Positions 34,672 through 43,780 of a DNA stretch of 64,000 nt are shown one piece after another. Made by a program: the position numbers and the translations under genes. Under the pieces are notes generated by a model, which was not told where the DNA came from, did no database searches, and worked only from the letters and a program-made list of their open reading frames with translations. This DNA comes from Muribaculum sp. (GTDB lineage: Bacteria; Bacteroidota; Bacteroidia; Bacteroidales; Muribaculaceae), in the NCBI GenBank assembly GCA_009775095.1, contig VSOZ01000020.1:4163-68162 (forward strand), given 5' to 3'. Each line of letters opens with the position of its first letter. The stretch's first letter is position 1.

Positions 34672-35502
34672 TTACCAGCAGATGCACACTATACCCATGA
34701 TTACGCAGTAGATGGCAAACCATACGAGCTTGCCTTTCTTGACCAGCTCAAGCATCCATTTACATGCTATGCAACCGGTGACAAAAGCGGCGATGAATCC
34801 TACCGTTATGGCTAACAGCCCGGTCGACTGTGCCGACACTGGTGCCGTAATAATATCTTTCATATCGAGCAATGCTTCGCCCAGAATAGGTATGATTACC
34901 ATGAGGAATGAGAAAGACGCCACCTTCTCGCGCTTATCCCCGATAAGTATACCGGTGGCTATGGTTGTGCCGGAACGGCTGAGACCCGGCAGTACGGCTA
35001 CAGCTTGTGCGCATCCTATGATGAATGCGTCGAGCCATGTTATGTCGCGGGGTTTGTATGTTCGGCCCGTAAGTGCCGACTTTTGCATAGGCTTTGTGCG
35101 AAAAAAGTAGGCAAACGACAGCAGAAGAGCCGTGATACAGAGGCATATGCCCACTATACGGAGGTTGCCTCCGAAAAAGCTCTCGACAACGTCTTTGAAG
35201 CAAAAGCCTACAATGGCTACCGGAATGCATGAAACAAGTATTTTACACACATAATAGAAGTTAGAGTCCATTTTAAGTGTGAAAAAACTGCGGCAAAGCG
35301 GGAAAAATTCTTTCCAGAGAATGACCAATGTGGACAGTACGGTAGCCGCATGAAGCATCAGGTCAAATTCAAGCGCCTGATCGGATGGTAGATCTACATG
35401 CAGTATCTCACGGAATATCTCCAGATGTCCGCTGGAACTTATGGGGAGATATTCGGCCAAACCTTGTACAATACCTAAAATGAGGGCGTCAAGCCAATCC
35501 AT
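34672..35502 (-). CDS. uppP: undecaprenyl-diphosphatase UppP (BacA)
   Basis: 276 residues, about eight membrane helices. It recycles the undecaprenyl carrier lipid for cell wall synthesis and gives bacitracin tolerance. Both family motifs are present: GLAEYLPISSSGHL (about 14-27) and PGLSRSGTTIATG (about 172-184). It is third in the ftsX operon. Confidence 0.95.
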   Translation of the reverse strand: MDWLDALILGIVQGLAEYLPISSSGHLEIFREILHVDLPSDQALEFDLMLHAATVLSTLVILWKEFFPLCRSFFTLKMDSNFYYVCKILVSCIPVAIVGFCFKDVVESFFGGNLRIVGICLCITALLLSFAYFFRTKPMQKSALTGRTYKPRDITWLDAFIIGCAQAVAVLPGLSRSGTTIATGILIGDKREKVASFSFLMVIIPILGEALLDMKDIITAPVSAQSTGLLAITVGFIAAFVTGCIACKWMLELVKKGKLVWFAIYCVIMGIVCICW

Positions 35503-35537
35503 CGTAAAAAGCAGATAAAATTAATAATATAAATCGG

Positions 35538-35819
35538 TTATGCCTTGGTACTGGGCCGGAAGACTACGGCTACACCCATAAATATGAAGCCGAGAAATGC
35601 CATAGTCGGACCGACCACTATGCGGCGTGTGGAGAAAATGTCGGGGTTGAACGCCTCGGTAGTGGTGCTGCCGCCGAGCATAAGCAGAAATCCTGCAAGA
35701 ATTATCAGTCCCGAGACAGCCATCATGATGAAATTGATTTTTGTCAGAGGGAAGTTGCTCCTCGGCTCTTTGTCGATGCCGTCGTCCTGAACAGGAGTGA
35801 TGTTGTTTTGCTTTACCAT
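35538..35819 (-). CDS. DUF3098 two-helix membrane protein
   Basis: 93 residues: a polar N-terminus ending in FPLTKINF, two membrane helices (about 30-50 and 68-88) and a loop containing a TTTEAFNPDIFSTRR-like stretch. This is DUF3098, a small Bacteroidota protein typically found after ftsX. Function is unknown; its position between ftsX and uppP suggests an envelope or division role. Confidence 0.85.
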   Translation of the reverse strand: MVKQNNITPVQDDGIDKEPRSNFPLTKINFIMMAVSGLIILAGFLLMLGGSTTTEAFNPDIFSTRRIVVGPTMAFLGFIFMGVAVVFRPSTKA

Positions 35820-35841
35820 ATATAATTATATAATGTCATTT

Positions 35842-36732
35842 TTATTTAAACATGTCATCGTACGATGAACGCAGATATTTGTTTGTCGCGAATACGGCCG
35901 CGGTGAAGCATATGAGCATGCCCAGCACTATTACCCCGGCAAATACGCACAGCGCCGCCGGCCACGTAACGGCTTCACGGATAGTCTTGTCGAGCGTGTG
36001 GAAGTATGCCAATGCTCCGGCAAGTATGGCGTCGGCCACTATGCCGGCTACCAGTCCGCTGATGAGGTTGCCGGTGAGAAACGGCTTGCGTATGAAAGCG
36101 CCCGTGGCTCCTACGAGTTTCATTGTGTGGATTGTGAAACGTCGTGAGTATACCGAAAGCCTTATGGTGTTGTTTATGAGCGCGAATGATATGAACAGCA
36201 GTACCGCCGCTATGGCTGTAAGTATGATCGTGATTGATTTTATATTGGCGTTTACCGCATCGACCATCTCGGTGTGTACGTTTATGTCCGATATGTAAGG
36301 GAGCGAGGAGATGGGGGCCACTATGGCGCCGATAGAGTCAACATCGGCGTAGTCGGCTTTTACCTTGACTTCAAGTTCGGGGCTGAACGGGTTTACGCCG
36401 AGCACTTGCATCAGGTCCTCTCCCGTATCCTCTTTCCACTTATTCATGGCGTCTGCGGCAGAAAAATAACGCATACTTGACACATAGGGTGCCGTAGTGA
36501 TGCGTTGTTTCAGGTAGTTTATCTGATTGTCGGTGGCTGTGTCGGAAAACACGATGCTGAAGCCCATGTTCTCTTTTATTTCTGAGGTTATAGAGTGGGC
36601 CGCTATGCCGAGCAGCGATATTATGCCCAACAGCATCAGTACGAGTGCCACACTTACTGTCGCGGTTATCTGGGCCGAGAATGTCGATATTCCTTTACGA
36701 TGCTTCTTTTCCATACTTTGGGATAAGGCCAT
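35842..36732 (-). CDS. ftsX: cell division protein FtsX
   Basis: 296 residues from the ATG at 36730-36732; a TTG seven codons earlier falls inside the promoter. Four membrane helices (one near residue 30, three in the C-terminal half) flank an extracellular domain (about 55-165), the FtsX/MacB-type fold. With FtsE it controls murein hydrolases at the septum. No ftsE is adjacent, which is normal in this group. It is the first gene of the five-gene run to queA. Confidence 0.92.
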   Translation of the reverse strand: MALSQSMEKKHRKGISTFSAQITATVSVALVLMLLGIISLLGIAAHSITSEIKENMGFSIVFSDTATDNQINYLKQRITTAPYVSSMRYFSAADAMNKWKEDTGEDLMQVLGVNPFSPELEVKVKADYADVDSIGAIVAPISSLPYISDINVHTEMVDAVNANIKSITIILTAIAAVLLFISFALINNTIRLSVYSRRFTIHTMKLVGATGAFIRKPFLTGNLISGLVAGIVADAILAGALAYFHTLDKTIREAVTWPAALCVFAGVIVLGMLICFTAAVFATNKYLRSSYDDMFK

Positions 36733-36750
36733 AACAGACCTAATAAGGTG

Positions 36751-36782
36751 CAAATTTACAACATAAAAGCCCCGTTGTCAAG
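36751..36782 (-). promoter_or_regulatory. promoter of the ftsX operon
   Basis: Minus strand: CTTG, 20 nt, TAAATTTG. One mismatch in the -33 element and an exact -7. The leader would be about 14 nt. Confidence 0.6.
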
Positions 36783-36792
36783 AGTTTGACAC

Positions 36793-36828
36793 AAAAAAAT
36801 AGCGCCAGACATCGAGGACTGACGCTAT
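36793..36828 (-). terminator. terminator of the CoA-transferase gene
   Basis: A 10-bp stem (36799-36808 with 36819-36828, one G-T wobble on the minus strand) is followed on the minus strand by a seven-T run (complement of 36793-36799). It starts about 20 nt after the stop codon. Confidence 0.8.
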
Positions 36829-36847
36829 ATGTAAGTATATTAGCCGA

Positions 36848-38344
36848 TTATGCGAATTTCGACCAGTCGGTTTTACGCATGTCGCCTTCGGCGGCAAATG
36901 TCGTGTGGAAGCCGAGAGCGGCATTAAGGGCGTGAGGAGTATGGCCTCCTGCCTGCGACAGCTTGAGATAGTCGCGGAGCAGTTGTTTGTACTCGGGGTT
37001 CACGCAGTTTTCGATGATAGTCTCGGCGCGCTGTATAGGTGACTTGCCGCGCAGGTCGGCTATGCCTTGGTCGGTGATAAGCACGTCGACAGAGTGCTCG
37101 CTGTGATCAAGGTGTGACACCATGGGCACAATGGTCGAGATAAGTCCGCCTTTGGCTGTCGACGGGCAGCTGAATATCGATATGTAGGCGTTGCGGGTGA
37201 AGTCGCCCGAGCCTCCGATCCCGTTCATCATCTTGGTGCCCACCACATGTGTGGAGTTGATGTTGCCGAATATGTCGGCTTCGAGAGCGGTGTTCATCGT
37301 TATTACGCCTAATCGACGTACTATCTCGGGGCTGTTTGATATTTCGCCGGGGCGCATGAGTATCTTGTCACGGAAGAAGTCGATGTTATTGAATACCTCG
37401 GTCATCTTGGCGTCGGAGAATGTCATCGAGCAGGTGGAGGCGAAGCGGCATTTGCCTTTCTCCATAAGGTCAACTACGGCATCCTGTATAACTTCGGTAT
37501 ACATGTCAAATGCAGGCACTTCCTTGGACTCGCCGAGGCCGAAGAGTACAGCGTTCGCTATGTTGCCCACGCCGCTTTGCAGGGGTAGGAACGATGCGGG
37601 TATGGCTCCCCGGCGCAGTTCGCCGATGAGGAAGTCGCATACGTTGGCGCCGATCTGTTTTGTCACGTCGTCAAGCGGCGAGAAGCCGTGTACTCCGTCG
37701 GTGATGTTGGTCTTTACCACGCCTACTATTTTGGCCGGGTCAACCTTGAGCAGGGTCGAACCTATGCGGTCATTGGGTTTGTAAATGGGTATTTCACGAC
37801 GATAAGGCGGGTCGAGAGGCATGTATATATCATGAAGACCCTCTACCGATGTCGGTATGGCCTCGTTGAGCTCGATGATGATTTTCTTGGCCATTTTGGC
37901 AACGGTGGGAGCCATACCTACGCCGGTGCCGAGAAGTATCTCGCCGTTGTCACTTACATGGGCGGCTTCTATGATGGCTACATCGATGTCGCCGAACGTG
38001 CCGTAACGGAGTTTCTGAGCGAGCTCTGACAGATGCAGGTCAAAATAATTGGTGTCATGTGAGTTGATGCGCTTGCGCAGATCGGCCGAACTCTGATAGG
38101 GAGTGCGCTTGTCGATAGCATTGGCGCGTGCAAGAGCTCCGTCAACATGGTCGTTGGTCGATGCGCCGGTGAAGATGTTGACTTTGAAGGGACGCCCTTC
38201 AGCGTGTTCTTTTTCTGCCTTTTTAGCCAAGGCTTCAGTGACCACTTTAGGTGTACCGGCGGCTGTAAAGCCCGACAGACCTAAGTTGTCGCCGTTGTTG
38301 ATGACTTCTGCAGCTTCTTGAGCTGTAAGGATGGGAAAAGCCAT
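36848..38344 (-). CDS. succinate/acetyl-CoA CoA-transferase
   Basis: 498 residues from the ATG at 38342-38344. It belongs to the acetyl-CoA hydrolase/transferase family, YgfH/Cat1/AarC branch, as judged by MAFPILTAQEAAEVINNGDNLGLSGF and the catalytic glutamate in DMYTEVIQDAV (about E284). It exchanges CoA between succinate and acetate or propionate, which fits propionate and succinate fermentation in Bacteroidales. It is a single gene with a near-perfect promoter and a clear terminator. Confidence 0.9.
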   Translation of the reverse strand: MAFPILTAQEAAEVINNGDNLGLSGFTAAGTPKVVTEALAKKAEKEHAEGRPFKVNIFTGASTNDHVDGALARANAIDKRTPYQSSADLRKRINSHDTNYFDLHLSELAQKLRYGTFGDIDVAIIEAAHVSDNGEILLGTGVGMAPTVAKMAKKIIIELNEAIPTSVEGLHDIYMPLDPPYRREIPIYKPNDRIGSTLLKVDPAKIVGVVKTNITDGVHGFSPLDDVTKQIGANVCDFLIGELRRGAIPASFLPLQSGVGNIANAVLFGLGESKEVPAFDMYTEVIQDAVVDLMEKGKCRFASTCSMTFSDAKMTEVFNNIDFFRDKILMRPGEISNSPEIVRRLGVITMNTALEADIFGNINSTHVVGTKMMNGIGGSGDFTRNAYISIFSCPSTAKGGLISTIVPMVSHLDHSEHSVDVLITDQGIADLRGKSPIQRAETIIENCVNPEYKQLLRDYLKLSQAGGHTPHALNAALGFHTTFAAEGDMRKTDWSKFA

Positions 38345-38401
38345 AATCTGATAATAATTGTTTTTATGTTTATTATAAGGTATAAAATGCTTAATTTTGC
38401 G

Positions 38402-38432
38402 CAAAAATAAATAAAACTATTCGACAATCAAA
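38402..38432 (-). promoter_or_regulatory. promoter of the CoA-transferase gene
   Basis: Minus strand: TTTG, 19 nt, TATTTTTG, an exact consensus match. The leader would be about 50 nt. A plus-strand TAATTTTG at 38392-38399 lies back to back with it across the palindrome TTTTGCGCAAAA (38395-38406). Confidence 0.7.
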
Positions 38433-38484
38433 ATTTTAATAAGTCCTTTGTCGCGTACACAGGACTGTAATTACGATATATACA

Positions 38485-39843
38485 ATGAATAAGGACAATA
38501 TAGACAATATGACCGCAGGTGTGAAAAAACTCTTCATAGAGACTTACGGATGTCAGATGAATGTGGCCGACAGCGAGGTCGTGGCGGCGGTGATGGCTAC
38601 CGTGGGATATGAGATGACCGATGATATCGAAAACGCCGACGCGGTTTTGTTGAATACGTGCTCCATCCGCGATAACGCCGAGCAGAAAATTTACTCCCGG
38701 CTGCAGTACATGGCTTCGCTGAAGCGCCGTCACCGAGGCCTTTTCATCGTGGGTGTCATAGGATGTATGGCCGAGCGGGTAAAAGAGGGGCTGATTGCCG
38801 ATTATGGCGTCGACCTCGTGGCCGGTCCTGACGCTTATATGGATCTGCCGGCGCTGTTTGCCGCCGTTGAGGCCGGAGAGAAGGCTATTAATGTTGATCT
38901 GTCGACGACAGAGACATATCGCGACATCATACCTATGAAGATTACCGGCAACAGGGTGTCTGGATTTGTAAGCATCATGCGCGGATGCAATAATTTCTGC
39001 TCATACTGTATAGTGCCTTATACACGAGGCCGTGAGCGCAGCCGCGAGGCCGAGAGTATACTCCGCGAGGTGCTTGACCTTCGCGACCGCGGCTTTAAAG
39101 AGGTGACGCTGCTTGGACAGAATGTAAATTCGTACAATTATAAGCGGGCCGACGGTAATGTGATAGACTTTGCCGCCCTTCTCGCGCTTGTGGCCGAGGC
39201 TGTGCCCGAGATGAGAATTCGCTTTACCACCAGTCATCCCAAGGATATGAGCGATGACATAATTGCCGCTATAGCTTCGCACGACAATATCTGCAATCAT
39301 GTGCATCTGCCTGTCCAGTCCGGATCCGACTCTGTGCTCAAGGCCATGAACCGCAAGTATACGCGCGACTGGTATCTCGGACGCATTGAGGCCATACGCC
39401 GGGCTATTCCCGATTGTGGTATATCTACTGACCTGTTTACCGGATTTCACGGTGAGACGGAGGAGGATTTTATTATGACACTCGACCTGATGAAGGCGGT
39501 GGGATTTGACTCGTCGTTTATGTTCAAGTATTCGGAACGACCGGGTACACTCGCTTCGCGTACTATGCCCGACAATGTGCCGGAGGATGTGAAGATAGAG
39601 CGACTTAACCGCATGATTGCTCTGCAGAACGAGCTGTCGGCCGATTCTAACCGTCGCGATGAGGGTAAGATATTTGAAGTGCTAGTCGAGGGTGTGTCCA
39701 AGCGGTCGAAAGAGCAGATGGTAGGGCGTAATCCACAAAACAAGACATGTGTGTTTCCGCGCGGCGATGCCCGTGTGGGCGACAAGGTGCTGGTGCGGGT
39801 CGTAAGCTCTTCTTCGGCTACATTGATCTGCGAGAGGGTGTGA
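38485..39843 (+). CDS. miaB: tRNA methylthiotransferase MiaB
   Basis: 452 residues. It is a radical-SAM enzyme that adds a methylthio group to i6A37 of tRNA. The N-terminal UPF0004 domain holds three cluster cysteines (TYGCQMN, LLNTCSIRD, GVIGCMAERV). The radical-SAM motif is RGCNNFCSYCIVPYTRGRE, and a C-terminal TRAM domain (about 388-452) is present. These features favour MiaB over MtaB or RimO. It is a single gene converging on the Crp/Fnr gene with a 20-nt gap. Confidence 0.95.
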   Translation: MNKDNIDNMTAGVKKLFIETYGCQMNVADSEVVAAVMATVGYEMTDDIENADAVLLNTCSIRDNAEQKIYSRLQYMASLKRRHRGLFIVGVIGCMAERVKEGLIADYGVDLVAGPDAYMDLPALFAAVEAGEKAINVDLSTTETYRDIIPMKITGNRVSGFVSIMRGCNNFCSYCIVPYTRGRERSREAESILREVLDLRDRGFKEVTLLGQNVNSYNYKRADGNVIDFAALLALVAEAVPEMRIRFTTSHPKDMSDDIIAAIASHDNICNHVHLPVQSGSDSVLKAMNRKYTRDWYLGRIEAIRRAIPDCGISTDLFTGFHGETEEDFIMTLDLMKAVGFDSSFMFKYSERPGTLASRTMPDNVPEDVKIERLNRMIALQNELSADSNRRDEGKIFEVLVEGVSKRSKEQMVGRNPQNKTCVFPRGDARVGDKVLVRVVSSSSATLICERV

Positions 39844-39863
39844 CCTTCAGCCGGTTCGCTATT

Positions 39864-40550
39864 CTACTCAGCCGAGGTGTTGAGAATCTCGAGCAGCGAC
39901 TGGCGGGAGTTGATGCGTATCTCGTTGGCGTCATACTCGATTATGCCGCGTTCCTTCAGACTGTCAAGTGTGGAGATGAATGATGTGCGTTGTACTCCGA
40001 ATAGCGAATACAGATCGCGCTGACGGCAGGTGAGCGCTATGTCTGTGCCCCCCGGTTGTGTAAGCGATATGATCCAGAATGCTATGCGCTCTTCAAGGCT
40101 TCCGGTGGTTATGGCAAGTATACCGTCAACCGCCTTTTGGGCGTTTCTTGACAGAATATTTAGGAAGTTGAAAAGAAATATCTCGTCGGAGTTAAGGATT
40201 TTGGTATAGTCGGTTTTGGATATCTGTAATATGCTGACAGGTTCAAGAGCTACGGCGGTACATGGATAAAACGGAGCCCGTCCGAATAAAAATTCCGGCG
40301 CGAGTACGTTTGGCGCTTCAAGGGTCTGCGACACTTTGAAGCGATTGTTGGAGTTGGCTATCGTCACACGCAGTTTGCCGGATATTATGAAGATTATGTG
40401 CGTGCACGGATCTCCTGCCGTAACTACGGTCTCACCTTCCAGATATTTCAGGAAGTGAAATTTGGTCATGCCTACAACCTCCGATATCTTGTATCGGCTA
40501 ACGCCTTTGAAAAGAGGCAGTCCCATGAGAATTTCGTACATGCTGTTCAT
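39864..40550 (-). CDS. Crp/Fnr family transcription regulator
   Basis: 228 residues: a cyclic-nucleotide-type beta-roll (about 10-125) and a C-terminal winged helix (about 150-225; TCRQRDLYSLFGVQRTSFISTLDSLKERGII). It has no cysteine cluster at the N-terminus, so it is not an oxygen-sensing Fnr of the classic type. The effector is unknown. The neighbour upstream is a transporter 54 nt away, possibly in the same transcript; the regulated genes cannot be told from the sequence. Confidence 0.85.
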   Translation of the reverse strand: MNSMYEILMGLPLFKGVSRYKISEVVGMTKFHFLKYLEGETVVTAGDPCTHIIFIISGKLRVTIANSNNRFKVSQTLEAPNVLAPEFLFGRAPFYPCTAVALEPVSILQISKTDYTKILNSDEIFLFNFLNILSRNAQKAVDGILAITTGSLEERIAFWIISLTQPGGTDIALTCRQRDLYSLFGVQRTSFISTLDSLKERGIIEYDANEIRINSRQSLLEILNTSAE

Positions 40551-40603
40551 AATCGTACTATTTTATATTATTAACGTCATTTAGCTGTAAATGTTCTGAT
40601 TTT

Positions 40604-41512
40604 TTAACTTTTTGAAGACTGTTTGGCTTTATGGAACAATTGCAGCGAGTTGATTGTATTCTGCCATGCTACGTAAGCTGCAGGGCCAACGGAGGCTATC
40701 GGGTTGAGAAAGGTCAGTGCCATCCATATGGCGAGCACTGTGTTTTTTTGTCCGAGTCCTTGTGCTCCCGATATTTTTTCGCCATATCGTGCTCCTATCT
40801 TCCGGCCGATTAAGAATTGACCGCAACATGTGAGCAATGATAGGAACGCGAGAAGAAGCATTTCGGGTATTTTATCGTAGGGTTCGGCTATTATGAAACT
40901 GACGGCGTTGCCTACCACGATAATCAGGGCGCAGGCCCATATGTAGAATGACAGTGACTGCCGGTTGGCTATGGCGTTGTGTACTCGCGGTGCGAATACT
41001 TCAAATAGGAGAGCCAGAGCCAGCGGTGCAAGTATCAGCGGCAATACTTTGGCACTGATGGCAAGTACGGAGTCCAGAAACTGAATGTCGGTTCCGGGTG
41101 CTATGAATGAAAACAAGGTCGGTGCCAGCAATGCTACCGCCACATTGCTTATAAGCGAATAAACCGCTATGGCCGTTACCGATCCGCCGAGCATTCCCGT
41201 CACTACCGGGGCGGCTGTAGCCGTAGGGCAGAATATGCAGATAAACGCTCCTTGCGCAAGATCCAGACTGAAAGGTCTAATGGCCATGAACACAGCCAGC
41301 GAGCCTAAGACCTGAACGGCAAGTAGCAACCATATATAACGGGGTATTTTGAAACTGTCGGGCGATATGCGGCAATACGTAATAAGAAGCATAATAAATA
41401 TAAGGTAAGGCGATAGGAACGCTACCTTGCCTATATAATCATGGAAGAGCACGCCGATAATCATTGCAATCGGCAATATCCACGGCTTTATTCGCTGTCG
41501 TATAATGTTCAT
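40604..41512 (-). CDS. BASS-family (bile acid:Na+ symporter-like) transporter
   Basis: 302 residues, about nine to ten membrane helices. The CPTATAAPVVTGMLGGSVTAIAVYSL helix pair is characteristic of the BASS/ACR3 superfamily, with its crossed discontinuous helices. Substrate is unknown: bile acids, pantoate or other organic anions are transported by relatives. The start codon lies only 4 nt after a -7 promoter box (41517-41524), suggesting a leaderless mRNA. Confidence 0.75.
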   Translation of the reverse strand: MNIIRQRIKPWILPIAMIIGVLFHDYIGKVAFLSPYLIFIMLLITYCRISPDSFKIPRYIWLLLAVQVLGSLAVFMAIRPFSLDLAQGAFICIFCPTATAAPVVTGMLGGSVTAIAVYSLISNVAVALLAPTLFSFIAPGTDIQFLDSVLAISAKVLPLILAPLALALLFEVFAPRVHNAIANRQSLSFYIWACALIIVVGNAVSFIIAEPYDKIPEMLLLAFLSLLTCCGQFLIGRKIGARYGEKISGAQGLGQKNTVLAIWMALTFLNPIASVGPAAYVAWQNTINSLQLFHKAKQSSKS

Positions 41513-41516
41513 GACG

Positions 41517-41524
41517 CAAAGTTA
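41517..41524 (-). promoter_or_regulatory. -7 promoter box placed for leaderless transcription
   Basis: Minus-strand TAACTTTG ends 4 nt before the ATG at 41512. The -33 element is poor. The predicted first base of the mRNA is at or next to the A of the start codon. Confidence 0.45.
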
Positions 41525-41814
41525 ATGTTTTTTATTAAAATTAATGAATTTTTGTGTTGGAATGATTTCTTATATGTAACTTTGGATATAAATACAGATT
41601 ATAGGATGGACTATACTGTTGAAATATGCGAAATATGAAAATGATACACTGTAACCATGTTTATATGAGTGGTGATATGTTTGATTGGTAACTTGTATTT
41701 TTAACCATGTTTTCACTGGTTATCAGTGAGATATATTTATATTTACGCTTAAAAATATTTGATGATTGACATGCTCTATTGCTAGTGCGGAATATTATTT
41801 ATTAAATTTGCATA

Positions 41815-41976
41815 GAAGAAAGAAAATAACCGTGTTTTTTTATACACGATATTAAAGATATAAATGTGACGAATGTAAATAGTGCATAATAGTAAATGTG
41901 TATTATGTTAGGTTTGGAAGCCTTTATGTAAAGGCAACAATATAGGCCGCTTCGTGAGAAACGGCCTATATTGTTG
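41815..41976 (+). ncRNA. candidate small RNA 1 (or leader of the DUF6377 gene)
   Basis: A promoter (ATTG 41778-41781, 21 nt, TAAATTTG 41803-41810) would start an RNA at about 41815. The body is AT-rich without a convincing reading frame (longest about 11 codons). It ends in two adjacent hairpins: a 6-bp one (41920-41935), and a 19-bp one (41935-41976) capped by a GTGA tetraloop with one C-A mismatch three pairs from the loop. No good T-run follows, so it may stop weakly or continue into the DUF6377 gene. The rest of the 530-nt gap (41513-41814) holds only a TAACCATGTTT direct repeat (from 41652 and 41702) and a TCACTG/CAGTGA hairpin (41713-41729). Confidence 0.45.
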
Positions 41977-42003
41977 TATAATGAATATAATTTTGTATTT
42001 TTG
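41973..42003 (+). promoter_or_regulatory. promoter of the DUF6377 gene
   Basis: GTTG (41973-41976), 19 nt, TATTTTTG (41996-42003). The -33 element overlaps the last bases of the large hairpin at 41935-41976. The leader to the ATG at 42046 is about 37 nt. Confidence 0.5.
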
Positions 42004-42045
42004 TAGTCAGAATCCATTGATTTAACAAACTACCTTAAGCCCATC

Positions 42046-43629
42046 ATGTATAAAACCTTGCTGGCCTGCTTTTTATATTTATGTCTGTGTCCTATATATA
42101 TATATGGGATTGACGGCTTGTCGTCTTATACGTTTGATGAGGCATTTTCTGAACTGGATAACGCTTTGGCTGATAGGTATGATTTATTGAGGGCTAAAAA
42201 ACTTAGGATTGATTCTCTTAAAGCTGAATTTGATGATTCTGAAAATTATGAAGGGCAAATAACTGTGCTTCACAGTTTAATAGATGAATATGCACATTAT
42301 GATGTGGATTCTTTAAGAACTTATTTCAGAAAGGCCATAGCTCTGTCCTCATTTTATGGCGATTCTGTGACTGCACGACGTTTTTGGCTTGCTGAGATTG
42401 CACATATGCCGGTCAGAGGAGAGATTAGGGAGGCATTTATGCGGATTGACAGTGTTGACGTGAATACTCTTGGTGAAGATGACAAATTACTGTTTTTTGA
42501 GTCGGCACGTTGGGCTTCGTTGTGTACTACTTCCATGTATTCTCCTCATAAGTTGCATCGCGGATATTTCAATAAGTATGTTGAATACAATGACTCCTTA
42601 ATGGCAGGGATGGATGTCACCTCTCCACGATATCGTTTATTGGCCGGATCGCATTATCTTGCGGAAGGACAGATATCGCTTGCTATTGCCGCACTGAATG
42701 ATTATCTTGAAAATAATAAAGAGTATAATATAGATTATGTGAATGCGTTGTCTATGTTGGCTCTTTCTTATTTTGAGCGTTCTCGCAAGGACTTATGGAT
42801 GTATTACATTATACTTGCTGCCGCTGCTGATGCGCGTATCGGAATACTTGACAATGACTGTCTGAGGCAGGTGAGCGGAGCGTTATACCAGATGGGTGAT
42901 CTTGATCGGGCATATGAATATATGTCTGTGGCACAGGATGATGTAGATAAAAGTCATGCTTATATAAGGAGCGTTAACGTCGCTCCGGTATATCCGCGTT
43001 TAATGGCTGATTATCGTGATATGCAGCGACGGAGAGAGACGTTGTTGTATTTTCTTATTGTGAGTCTGGTTGTTATAGCTGCTCTTGCGGTCATTATAAT
43101 ATATATGAGATACAATGACGTCAAACGTTTGAAGCGGTTAAAGACGGAATTGGTGAATGCCAATCTTATGAAGGATTCTCATCTGGGTCGTATACTTTCT
43201 CTTTGTTCTATATATATGGAGAAACTTGACGACTATAACAAGTTGGTTAGCCGTAAGATTGCGGCCGGCCAGATTGATGACTTGTATAAATTGGTTAAGT
43301 CAGGTAAGTTTCTTGATGACCAGAGCAAGATGTTTTACGAGATTTTCGATAATTCGTTTGTGCACATGTTCCCTACGTTTATTGATGAGGTTAATGCGTT
43401 GTTGGAGCCGGATAAGGGGTTTGAACATCTTTCTGAACCCATAAAATTGACTCCGGAGTTGCGCATACTTGCTTTTATGAGGCTTGGTCTTGACGACAGT
43501 GCTCAGATTGCTCGGTTTCTTGGCCTGTCATTGAATACGGTATATACTTATCGCAACCGAATGAAAAGTCGGGCAAAGAATCGTGCTACTTTTGAAAACG
43601 ATATTATGACAATAGGGACATATGACTGA
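42046..43629 (+). CDS. DUF6377 membrane protein with LuxR-like C-terminal helix-turn-helix
   Basis: 527 residues: signal sequence (about 1-21), an extracytoplasmic helical region with TPR-like repeats (about 30-310), one membrane helix (about 328-350), a charged coiled segment, and a cytoplasmic domain ending in a LuxR/GerE-like HTH (about 468-515: LGLDDSAQIARFLGLSLNTVYTYRNRMKSRAKN). It matches the Bacteroidales DUF6377 proteins. The arrangement suggests a one-piece membrane sensor-regulator whose periplasmic part senses a signal while the inner HTH binds DNA. This role is inferred and no ligand is known. Codons are more A/T-rich than in neighbours, and it is flanked by possible small RNA genes. 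Confidence 0.75.
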   Translation: MYKTLLACFLYLCLCPIYIYGIDGLSSYTFDEAFSELDNALADRYDLLRAKKLRIDSLKAEFDDSENYEGQITVLHSLIDEYAHYDVDSLRTYFRKAIALSSFYGDSVTARRFWLAEIAHMPVRGEIREAFMRIDSVDVNTLGEDDKLLFFESARWASLCTTSMYSPHKLHRGYFNKYVEYNDSLMAGMDVTSPRYRLLAGSHYLAEGQISLAIAALNDYLENNKEYNIDYVNALSMLALSYFERSRKDLWMYYIILAAAADARIGILDNDCLRQVSGALYQMGDLDRAYEYMSVAQDDVDKSHAYIRSVNVAPVYPRLMADYRDMQRRRETLLYFLIVSLVVIAALAVIIIYMRYNDVKRLKRLKTELVNANLMKDSHLGRILSLCSIYMEKLDDYNKLVSRKIAAGQIDDLYKLVKSGKFLDDQSKMFYEIFDNSFVHMFPTFIDEVNALLEPDKGFEHLSEPIKLTPELRILAFMRLGLDDSAQIARFLGLSLNTVYTYRNRMKSRAKNRATFENDIMTIGTYD

Positions 43630-43780
43630 AGTGTGTTTACCCTTCGGTTATATTTATTATATATCGAGGTAGCTATAATGTGCTGTATAACAGATGTGAA
43701 TATCTTGTTGAGACTACATTTATTTTATATAGCATATTTATTCTCTTGCCTGAAGACGTATGCCTGTTTATCTTTGTGAT

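Noticed and set aside
41652..41712. TAACCATGTTT direct repeat as ends of an invertible promoter
   Set aside because: The copies are direct, not inverted, are only about 50 nt apart, and no recombinase gene is nearby.
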